Assembly: GCF_036417845.1 (NCBI RefSeq)
Contig: NC_089981.1
Location: 39,376,668 to 39,440,667 of the forward strand
Length of the DNA: 64,000 nucleotides
Source: Apteryx mantelli
Taxonomy: Eukaryota; Chordata; Aves; Apterygiformes; Apterygidae
Reading direction: 5' to 3'
Shown in pieces: positions 32,801 through 44,800 of the stretch. The position numbers and the translations under genes are program-made. Numbering within the stretch: the stretch's first letter is position 1; each line of letters opens with the position of its first letter. The notes beneath the pieces are model-generated. The model worked only from the letters and a program-made list of their open reading frames with translations. It was not told where the DNA came from and searched no databases.

Positions 32801-35800
32801 GTTAACTCAGCTGTTATTCTTACCTGATTCTGTAAGTGAAGAAATAATGAGGTGGATGTACAGAACTGAGTTCAGGTAGAAAAGATGTGGACACAGAAAC
32901 AGTAATATCTCCTGTGGTAGCAACGCATTCTTTATCATGCACATACCTACAAAAAGGAAAATGCTAATTCTGCAAATTGCTCAGTAATTTCAATACAGAA
33001 AACTAAACATATAAAGTGATTAGTTAATCATTAACAAGAACACTGTGATGCTAGATTTAAAAGAGTAATTTCTGATTTTGCTTTAAGCATCTAAAGCATG
33101 TATGCAGTCTTTGTGACCGATACTTCCCCATTGCCAAAACACAGCTCTGGATCTCTTTGTATCTGCATTAATGCTAGTATTAAAAGCTAGGTGTAGAATT
33201 TGATCTGAAGTCAACCTCAACCAAGACACACTTGTTTAATAAGGATGTGTCTTTACGCTATTTGGAAAAGAAAACTAACAACTACAGCAAATTAAATGAG
33301 AGATCTAGAGTTTGGGTTCTATGGCATCTGGTCTGACACAATTAGAGCTCCTATCTATCTCTCTCTCAAAAAAAAAAAAGCTTAAAAGTGCATGATAACA
33401 CAAACACCTCAACAAGTCCTGTTTATTTACTTATTCATCACAGTGTTGTTTTAGAAACTAGTTCACTCAAAAAGTATTTTTAATAACTCAGAACAGTTCT
33501 ACAGCTGCAGCACACTTGTAGGGAACACAAGAAATATTATTTTGTTAGCTAAGTTTCAGGTCAGTTTTATTGCAAAATTCCAGTCCTGTTAATACAAAGT
33601 TACTAACTCCAAGGCTTCTGGAAAAAAAAAAAAAGTTTCTTTAAGCCTTGCATTTTATAGCTATATCTTCAACAACTTTCACACACTTCCTCCTCCCTCC
33701 ACCATCAGCCTTCATATCAAATACCCATAGCTAGTTATTTAGAAAAAGGTTATCATTCTAAAACAAGTATCAGCATCTTGCAGTGAAGCTTTAAATCCCA
33801 GTCACAATACCTGAAAATCTGGTCTCTGATGATAGGATAACCACCAGTTACAACTTTGTTTACATAAGATGTAAACCATTCCAAGTAAGAGGTACCTAGA
33901 TGCCAAAGAAGAAAAGTGTTCATAAGGACAGGCAAAACTATCACTATGCATATTATGATAAATGAGTTGGTCAATATTCTAGTCCATTCAACAAACAAAG
34001 ACCATCTGGAGAGACCAACCAAGAACTAAGAGGTAAGAAGGCATGCACTAGATATGACACATCAAGCAGAAATATCTCTTAGTTAAGTATTTCACATTAT
34101 AACCATAGTCTTCAAATGCTGGTGTCTTTCATCACCTTGTTTCCAGATCACAGCTGTGTTGCTATGATTTGGAAAGACAACAAGTATAGCAGTTCATGTT
34201 ATTTGTATAGTTATTTCATAGATAAACTGCTCCAACATAATACCAATACTCTACCTACTAAACACTGATGGCCTACTAGTGGATTTACAAACTTAGTCTT
34301 GATATGCAAGTTTCCATATGAACAGAGTTTCTAAGAAACTTGTTAGCAAATTGCAGAATTTGCTTCTTCCCAAGAACAGGGCTGAGGCTTAGACACAGTG
34401 ATATACTCTGCACTCTGACTACAAACCCAGAAGACTAAGGCTATGTGTCACTCAGAGAACCTGGCATTTTCATACACCTTCAGCCATTGTTTGGGAACAG
34501 CTGGATTTCTAAGCAGATATTCAAGCTGTCATATTTAACTCTCAAAGAAGAGGTTTCCATACAAGAGATACTGGTGAACCAATTTATCAGCCATAGTTCT
34601 TCAAAACAATGTAATACAGAGTTCAACAGAAGAATACACAGAGTTCTTACAACAAAAGAAAACAAAACAAAAAAAATCTCCATCCACAAAAAAAAGTCAG
34701 TATTAGCAATACAAAATTGGATTTAAGCAGAAATTTTAAGAAACCATTATCTTAACCTTCACTGACACGTTACCAAGTACTACCACTTCTGTTTGAATAA
34801 GTGTATTTCTCACTTGTTCAAATAAACTTCCTCCTTTGAGCGAGAGCTATTTGTACTGTCCTTTGATCTTTTGGAGGCTCTAATGAACCTCCAAGTTTAT
34901 CACTCTCCTTTCTACCACTAATCCGCAAAACACAAACCTTGTATAAAGTTAACTTCAAACAGAGAAAGTAAATGGAGCAATTTACTCTTCCACATTCAAA
35001 AAGACTAGGTAAGTGCTGTACATGAAGCTTCCCCCTGCCCTGGAATACTTCAGGACTCAAGAGTAACCCTTTCAACCAAGTGGAATACATTCAAGTATGA
35101 TGTCACGTCACCTCACCACTGAGTCAATTCCATAAAAGCAACAACCTGGAGTAACAATACCAGCTCACCACGGAGTTGCTTTAAAGTATTACATCATCCT
35201 CATGTGGACAGAAGTGAGTAACCCAACTATTACTCTTGAGCTTTTGCTATATTTTTCCTACGATGGTCCTAAAGCACATAACTCATTCTGCTATTAGACC
35301 TTTGTAAAACGGATGATAGACTGACTATTGCACTTTGAAATGAATTCACACAATCAATCAACACATAGCCACTTAAAATCGATTTTAGGAAACTTTTCTA
35401 AGAGTTTAACGACCTTCAACCCAAAACAGCAATGGCATAGCATTATCTAATGTGGTTTTCTCACTATTACTTTTATTACATATATACTAAGAAGCATACA
35501 AGGCTAAATTTTTAATATTAATTTCAGCACCAGTTAGAACACATCTGCTTTCCACTGAGTGAAAGGAATTAATTTAGATGTTGCCACAGTTACCGGAGTC
35601 CAGTGAATTAACTAACAGAAATAAATCAAAACACTACTCCAGTCAATGTACATCAGACAGATGATCACAAAGGATTAACATAAAACCAAACAACTATGCA
35701 GTTTTTACCTTCCCTCCTTCATGCTTTGAACAAAGCAGTCAGCCAAATCAAAAATCCAGAAAGGCTTTCTTCTACAACTATGATTATAGTTAATTAGATT

Positions 35801-38800
35801 TCATTAAAGGATACAAAAATATGTTGAACTTTTAACACGGCTGCAAAAACTACTGGAAAGTCTTTCTGCCTACTTGGATGCTGTATTTAATAACTGCTTA
35901 CATCACTCATGATGGCCAATTTAAAGGTTTTGCTCATCTTGTTAGACAGGTTAGTATGCTGAATGATTTGTATACAAGACACACAGAAGGATAAGCCTTT
36001 ATAGGGAAAACTCGAATCTTATTCCAAGTAACCACTGACATTTTGAAGTAGGTTATAGTTGTACAAGCAGCACAGAAAACTTAGAACACTTCTGTTGTTC
36101 AAGTCAACTGTATTTGACAAATTAAATCAAAATTGCACAATAGTGACATGCATTTTCTAAACAATGCCATTAAAACATTATGCAGAGTATTTTATTCTAA
36201 AGTGTTACCTGTAATGAACATATCAATAGCAGATGGATTGCGAGCCATTTGGTCCTAAAAGGGAAAGAAGTTATGGATGTATTAAAAGGAAATGATTAGA
36301 CTTTCAAGGTAAAATTCAACACCTTACATGTAACATAGGAAATATTTTCACTATATTCTCTAAACAAAATTCTGGCTTCTTAATACATCATTATATTCCC
36401 AGTCAGATACTCAAATGTACAATATATAACAAATGCCTGTCCCTAAGTTAATAATAATGTCCCCTGAGTTAATAATAAAATATGCAGCTTGGACATTCCA
36501 CTAAGGTTCATGCACATAAAGTTAATGTGTCATTTAAGAAACAAGACAAAATGTTGCCTTAAAACAGACAAAGACAACTTGAAAAACCTCCCATAATACT
36601 ACACTCTCCCCTGAAACAAGGTGGGCTATCCACAGATGAACAGAAATACAAACATGTAATTAACCTTTCAAGTTCGCAGGTATTACACAGAAGGTTTAGA
36701 TGCTCAGCATAATACAAAGGATGTTAAGATACCCCTTTAAAGCGTCCCATTAGCAAGATGTTCCATAGAAATTTCATTGCTACACACTTTGGAAACAAAT
36801 AGCCAGGAACTCAGCAGCAGGAAGATTTCCATCTTTTTACAAGAAACTCTCTATTTCCACCCTAACCCCGAGGCACATGCACCTTTTTTTGGAGGGTGGG
36901 GTGGCTGAAGTTTTGTTAGGTATAAAATCGTTAAGCTTCACTAGCAACAAGACCCCTATTTTAAAATACCATAGCTGTAAGTATTTTGAAAAATATTCAA
37001 ATAATTAAGTTCTACAAAAGAGCTGTCCAGACCAATTTGGTCTTTCATTGGAGAGCAGATTTTGCTTACAAACCAGAGAGTATTGCTACTTTAGTAAGTT
37101 CACATTTAACATATTTGGGAGAGGAGATATATACAGATAATGATCTTCCATAACGGAGAAACCTTTCTTCTTTTAAGAAACAGGAACAGGAGTATACATT
37201 TGCCATAGTTTCAGCAAATTATCATCTTCCAACAAGAACAAATGCTGCCACTATCATAAACCTATAGAAGGTGGTATAGCCAATAACTACTTCATGTAAA
37301 TTTATTTCACTTGTTAACCATTCCACTTGTGGGTTTGATGACAACCTGAAGGCAACTCAAGGACAAGTAACTGGAACTAACAAGCCCTCTTAATATTCAC
37401 CTTGAGCCATAGAAAGTATTTCAGCTGTCTGATAACATGCAAAGGGCTACTGTCAATCATTCAAAAAGTACATTTATAAGTATAAGCATATCTTTCTTAC
37501 TGGACACTGATAGAAGATCTCGTATTTATTTCGACCCTCCACACTCTCCAAGGCCATGTATTGACTCAGGCCAGTATGAATGCAAAAAGTAAGAGGAAGG
37601 CATTGTTTCAGACCTAGCCTCTGTTGAAAACCTCCAGCAGCTGTGTCAATATCCAACAAGTCTTCAGAGCGGTAGTGGTTGGACAGTGCCATACTTCCCA
37701 TCAAACTTAACAGGGAAGAAGGGAAGAGAGGAAAGAAAAAAAAAGATCAACAGAAGACACTATTCACAACACAAAGATAGCATTAAATCTTCTTTAAGTA
37801 TTAACTCTGTCAATGCTCTAGATGCCTGTTAAACCCAGATGAAGTTCAACTCTAACATCTGCTGCAGATTCAGGTTATTAGTTCATAACACCAACCTTTA
37901 CAGAGGAGTTCTTGATGGCTCTAAGAGAAGCACTTCGTTGTTCACTTTCCCATCCTAAGTGAAATCCAGAGACTTCACATTCAACTTCCCCATAGGATTG
38001 CTGCTAGCTCTAAGTCACTAGAATCCAAAAAGAGCTATCTGACCATCCAATTTAAGCTGGCTGGGGCCACTGTTAACAACACAGTATTCTTGATACAGCA
38101 GTTAGAAAAATACTCCTAAGGTCAGAGTAAAACTGACAGGTCCTCCCATAAATCTTTCAGTAATGTCACTCAAGTATAGCATGGACTAAGTAGTAATCTG
38201 TGTCATGGCTTGTGCAGGAGCAGTTAACCTTCCTGACTTTATGTCATGCACTAATTCCCCCTGCAAGGTGGATAGCCACAACCTTCTTTTCCCAAGCCAA
38301 GAAAACAAGCCTGTAATGCACGCCTCCCCACCCATACTCCCTTCTAATTTGCCTTTCACTGACATTCTCAGAAGTAAATTCTTGCAAGTGATGAGCTTTT
38401 ACTGGTGTTGTGAAAGCAGTGACTCAGACGCAGGCTGCCACATGTCAACATGGTATAGCTTGCTCCCTTCTAGGACAACAGGTTCCATTCCTCTCATTTT
38501 TCCTTACGCAGTCTTGTCTGGAATTAGCATGTTTTACACTCTACAGAGCAATGCTAACAACCAGCCTGAAGTGCCTAACAGTGACAACCTGCAAGATGCA
38601 GCCATGTCTAGTCCCAAATCTCCTCCTTTTTTGGCATAACATGCCCATCCCAGCAGCTCACTGCATAGACTTCCCCTACCCACACCTGATCTTTCCAGTA
38701 TTCATCTCCTACAGTGCAGCTCAGGATTGCAGAGCCAGAAAACAAGCCTGTCCCGAAAGGTAACGCACCACACCTTCTGTTTGCAGTGTGGCAGCCTTTC

Positions 38801-41800
38801 TTCTCCAGGGTCCCATGTGTCAGACCTAACTAGCCCCCCAGTCAGGGCTTCACCAGCCAGGTGTGTCTATCGGTGTGAAGGCTCCTTCCCTCACAGCAGT
38901 GGACTACAGCCTGCTGGCAGATGTTCAAACTGAAAGGCGTGCCCAATTAAAAGTGCATATCCCCAGCTGCAGCCCTTCCACAGGCACATTACTCATCATA
39001 GTAGCAGCTTATGGGGCAGGGAAAAGGTAGGAAGAACAGAACGCACAAGCTGCAGAGCTGCATTTTGATCGCTTCCAACCTAAGCTCACAAGCTGTATTT
39101 TGCATACATTAACATAGTAAGCTTCACGAATCTCATTTATGTTGATAAAAGCTATTGGAAAGTCATCCACTGATCAATGATAGTATGTTTGTGCTTGACA
39201 GCTATGACTATCAGGCAAGAGAAAGAACAGCTTTCAAAATGGAACAAGATGTTATTTACATCTAAGGTCTACAGAATCAGGGCACCTATCTTCCCTCTAA
39301 AGCGTCTCCTGGAAAACAAAACTAGAAGTCATCTTTATGGTTGCACAGAACTGTTTCCCATATTCCTTCTGCATGCACAATACTAGAATTAGTGGAAGCT
39401 GCACCAAGAAGTATTCTTCTTTACTAGTGAAAGTTATAAATAGGGCAACATGAATGCATTGCCCCAGAGACTGATGATTTGCCCTTGCTTTCCAACTTTT
39501 TGCTAACATTTGTGGCACTTCAGCAGATGTCAGCTTGCTAACAAAGGGCTTCAACATGAACTCTTTCTATAGTTAGAAGACATGACACCATGTTTAGTCA
39601 CTTGTCTTCTAACCTGAATGTAAAAGGAGTTTTTAAATCACTGATACAGAATAAAGTTGTATAATCTTCTATTTAGAAAACCTGAATTTGCAGAACTGAC
39701 ATTTCAATTCTATTTAAAAGTGACTACCTGGTTTGAAAGCTAGTTCCTTAACCATTTTAAAGAAAAATAAAAATTATTCAATCTTGAATTTACTTACGTA
39801 ATTCAAAGCAAGACCTCAGGACAGACATTTAATTATACTGGTGTAAACTGCTAACAGTTAAGTTTTGAGCTTTTTTTGGGGGGGGGGGCATTGATTAAAA
39901 GGAAACAGGATTGAAGTGCAAGAGTAATTTGAGCAATTAGAAATCTACACTGGATTTTTAGTTACTTCTGAAAATGGAACAGAACCAATTCTGAAAGTGT
40001 CACCTCAAATGGTCACTCATTTAGATGCAATGCATTTAGTATTTCATCTGTCCTGTTCAGCAGACATTTTTATCTCTTTCTCTTTAATAAGCTATCTAAG
40101 AAATACCAAATGAATAACAACTATGTAGTTTTAGCTCCTTACCCGGGAACAACTAGTTTCTGTCCATTATGAATACGAAATGAACATCGATAGTCATCAG
40201 GAAGTTTGCAACCTATTTGTGCTTCCACAGCATCTAGATCTTCCTCCTGCACACTCTCTGTGCACAAAGAGAAACACAAGAGCATTAGGTGGCAGCTTTA
40301 GAGAGGAAATCAAGAACTGCTGCTCCCAAGAAACTCTCAAGTTTAATGCTGCTTCATAATTCTGCCCCCAAGTGCCCAGTATACTGTTCCTGACAAATGG
40401 GGATATTAGAATTCGTGTTAAGATCTTCACTTTAAAACTGTATTTCACATCATTTCATCAGAGCTGCATTGCTAAAAATAAGGCAGAAACTGGATATAGT
40501 CTTACCATAATAGCGTGTTTCCAATTGCTGAAGAGAAAACTTACTCATCTCAAAGCCCTTTAAGTAGCCCACCCCAGCAATCTTAGCACTGTTTTGTTTT
40601 TAACATTACCACATAGTAAATATAGAAATATATATTTCAATAACAATATATTTGTATACGTATTAAATTAAACCTCTTAGTCTAATAGTCAATTTCCTAC
40701 AGAAGATTGAATAAAGTTGAAACTGCAAGAGCTATTTTGCCTTTATACACTATGAGCACCAAAAAAAACCTCACAAACACCTCTCACAGTAACTAAAGAC
40801 AAAAGCAGTAAAAACATCTTCATTTCCTGATTATGCAGGGGTAAAGACAAGAAATGGAATTACCAGAAGAAAATCTTCGTTTCTTCTTCTGAGAAAAAAC
40901 TATCATCAGAGATTGTATGGATCACTAGTAACCGGGCAAGGACCACATACATGCTCTGATTTACTTATTGACTGGAGGGAAAGGAAGAATATCTGCTTGA
41001 TATCAGGGCTCCAGTAATTGATGCACACACCTAGGATGGAAGTACTATGAAACTTAATAGCATATAGTGTAGCACCAGCCAGTCTACTAGAGGAAGTAAG
41101 CACAATACCATACCTTTCAAAGAACCAATCATCCGAGGACACCGCTGTCCTAAGTATTTTTCTAAGTCATCCCAGGCTTTTTTCAGTGTAGCATAATACC
41201 GGATATATCTTCCTAGATCAGAGTAAGTACTAATGAAGATAGCTTTCCAGCTCTGATTTCGTTGAGTTTTTTCCTCTCTAGGTAGACATGAAGAAAGTAA
41301 GTTAGAGTTCCAGCCTAAGAAGCTTGATTGCTAAAACAAGAAGTATTTGTTATTTGGCAGAAACAGTACCCACAGGATTATGCCAGGAACACTTCTACAT
41401 CACATGAAGAAGCTACACACATTCAATTAATTCCAGCAGCTACTCAACAGCAACTTGCAACAAAATCAGAAAACATTTTAGGTACTCAGTATCAGAGTAA
41501 ACTTCAGAAGAAAGAGTGCTTCTTCTTATTAAGCCTTAGAACTGGTGAATGGCTAAATCAGATCACACTTCACACACACACAGGAAGAGCCTTTATAATT
41601 GTGGGTTTTGACTGACTGCATTAGGCATGAACTCCTTTATTTACCCAATAAGAAGATTAAGGCGCAAAACAGATAGTTAAATGAGAATTCTGTGCCCTGA
41701 TAAGAAACTGGCTTTCCAGAAGGAATCACTGGATATATAATTCTTCTTGCAGTCATAACAGCAAACTAGGGGAAGACAGGCTGCCAAAAAAGTGCTGGCT

Positions 41801-44800
41801 AACATCTGTCAAAGGATGCCTGCCTCTAGAAGCGTGGTAGCCCTTAAATCTTTGGGTAAAGGATGTATTCTAATTTCTCACAACTCCAGTCAGCACTCTG
41901 GATCTAAAAGACTTAACGCAGCTCCATACACCTAAATAAAAATGTAACAATTGAGAAGTCTTCATAACACCTTAAGATCTTTTAGCACTAATAAGAAGAA
42001 AAGAACCTTACTTCTTGAGGAAGAGTGGAGGGCAGAAAAAAAAAAAAAAAGGAGATTAAGTTTAATCTGGGAAGTTAGATAAATTAATATCAAAACCAAA
42101 ATGTTAAAGAAAAAACCCAAAGTGAACCATGCCTCAGCAAGTGAGAGAAGTCTCAGTATATTTTCACCCTGTAAATATTACTTGTAGAAATTACCTGTGT
42201 CCCTGATTACTCTTTCTTGGCTATGGGGAGGCCAGCATCTCAGTAATCAACCCCAGAGCCAGTTCTCTTTAGCAGAGCCCTAACCCCCTCATTCTCCCCC
42301 CCCCCACACACCAAGTTCCTTTTCTAAAGGATGAAGTACTCAGTTTGAGCTTCCCATTTCCTTACCTTCTCTCCCTTGCCCCTCACCAGATCCTCCTTTT
42401 TAGTTCTGATTCTAGTAAGGATATCACTTCAGATTTTTATGCAGAGAATCTGAGAAAACTTGGCCTATTCCATCCAGTTTCCTGCAACTGGACTCTGGAG
42501 TATAATATGCAAACACCAACAAAGAAACAAGAAGCCCCCTGCTACTGTTTTCTTGCCATCAGCTCTGTTCCCACACCTCCTGTTTCACTGAATTCACCAT
42601 CTCAAGATGAAACTCTTACAAACCGTGTTGCATCTTTATAAGCTGTATATAATCAGAACATTCATTTTACATGCAACTTTTTAGATTCATCTTTCTGTTT
42701 GCTGTTAATTTTAAATAGAGTCCATATGACATAATATAGACTGCAAGCTACAAGTTTGGAGAAGTTTTCCTAAATTAACTCCTCTACCCACTACCCTGCT
42801 TATGCATTCATGCACACTCCTTGTCATCAGCTGTTCTGCTCTCTCAGGCTATTTGCACAATAAAAGGAGCAATAAAGGAAATATCTGGAACTGCTTACTT
42901 AAGTTTTAAGTAGTTAACAGGCCTCACAATTTATAATCTAAAGAGAAAGATACTGTCTAGAAGACAAGATGTAGGAAGAGATAAGCAGTAACAGAATTTG
43001 TTGCTAATTCACCTCAGTCAATTCTATAAGCCTTCTCAGCTGTACTTGAGAAAAACATGCTTGATTAGCAAAGATGTGGGCTGATACCTTTATAGTTAAG
43101 CTTCCATTTAACAGACTTAGAATGTCTGTGTTCACTGCAAGTGAGAGAAAGGGAAAATGAGCTCCAGAAAACCAGGAACATCAAGATAGGCTTTCCCAAA
43201 TAATCACCTATGTAGACCTTTTGACTCAGCCCAGTATCTCCCTTTCCCCCGCAAAAATCATGGTACTTGGAATATCACTTTCCTCCATGGAACATTTGGC
43301 ATCCAATAAGGTCAGGCTATACCTTCTCCTTCAACCTAGGCATTAATAGGGCATCTCTTCTCTACCTATCCACAAAACTTCACAAAAATTTCTATCCTCA
43401 TGAAACCTTTCTAGGAAATTAACATTTTTGATACCTCTAACTCTTAAATTGGTGAATAGCTTCAAGTTTGATGATGAGTTACTAGAGGTAATGTGTACAC
43501 AGACAGACAGCACAATAGCACAGGCCTTATTTTCTTAGGAAAAAAAAAAAAAGGCTTTAAAGAACCACACTTACTCTGAAATAAGCCAGTATTTCTTGCA
43601 GTGTCTCTTCCATAATGGATCATGGCTTGATAGTTGATTTAATCTTCGACTTAAATAGCAGCAACTATAAATATAAAATCATTAAGCTTGATTGCAAAAG
43701 AGTAGCAAAATAAACAGGGATAAATATAGACTGATATATTATACATTAGAGTCATGCTTACAATGGTTAAAAGTCTTCATTATGGCTGCATGAGGTGTGA
43801 GCTAGTGTCAGAGTGTTCTAATGTAAGTATAGACTTCAAGAACCATCAGCAATTAAGTAATTATGTAAAGCAGGTCTACTCCATTGAAAACATGATCTAA
43901 AAGATTCCAGAGTAACACTCCATCAGTTGTAAGCCTGCTAGTACCTTAGGCTAGTTACTTGGATTTTAACCACTTCCTCATCTGGATCACCAGACTCTAC
44001 TAGGTCTTTCACTGTTGCCATACCACTGAAAGCTCAGTCAGTAAGCTACAGAAATTATACAGTCTGACTATTAGAAAGTTATTTTCCACTTTATTTAAAT
44101 AACAAATTTCATGACAGGAAACTAAAAACACAAAGGAGAAACACAAAGGATGGTAGATCTGGAAATAAGTACTGCAAGCTCACATCTGAAGAGCATGTCA
44201 TACAAACAACACATATAAGCTCTTGCCATTGTATTACAGGTAACACTGCTGCTTCAGGAAGTTAAAGAATCATATGCTGCATAGTGCAGCATTATCACAA
44301 ATGCAGTATTAAGAAAAACTGTAGGATATAGAATGTGGAGTCAGCTCTCAGAAATCATTTAAGCTGATCCTTTCTTTATGCAAGGAGATAAAAACAGCTA
44401 AGCTATATTCCTGATGCCTGTTAACTTGCTCTTCAAAAAGCATTGATGGAGATGCCATAAACTACAGGATGCTATTCCAATTTTTACTTTTATAGTTAAA
44501 GAGCTTTTCTTGACTGTATGACTGATTAAAATATAGCAAGATAGTCTGTGCACTTCAGTAAATTCATACAAACAGGCAAAGCATCAGCAACATGCAGAAC
44601 AGTAATACAGAGAATTACTGTGTCATTCAAAGACTCAGACTCACAGAATTTAGGAGAAAAGATAATAGTCTCATTCAGCCTAGCCTGATTTACAGAAAAC
44701 AGGAGTTGCTCCTTGTGTTTGAGTCCAATATTCAGTTACGCTTTAAAGAAACTTCCAAAAAGATACTGTCAATTTAGATGTGGCAACATCACTTCCTCTG

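Noticed and set aside
38205-38639. Plus-strand ORF of 144 codons in an FBXO3 intron
   Set aside because: No domain, no coding-like bias, and no splice or promoter context; a chance open frame in a C-rich intronic stretch.
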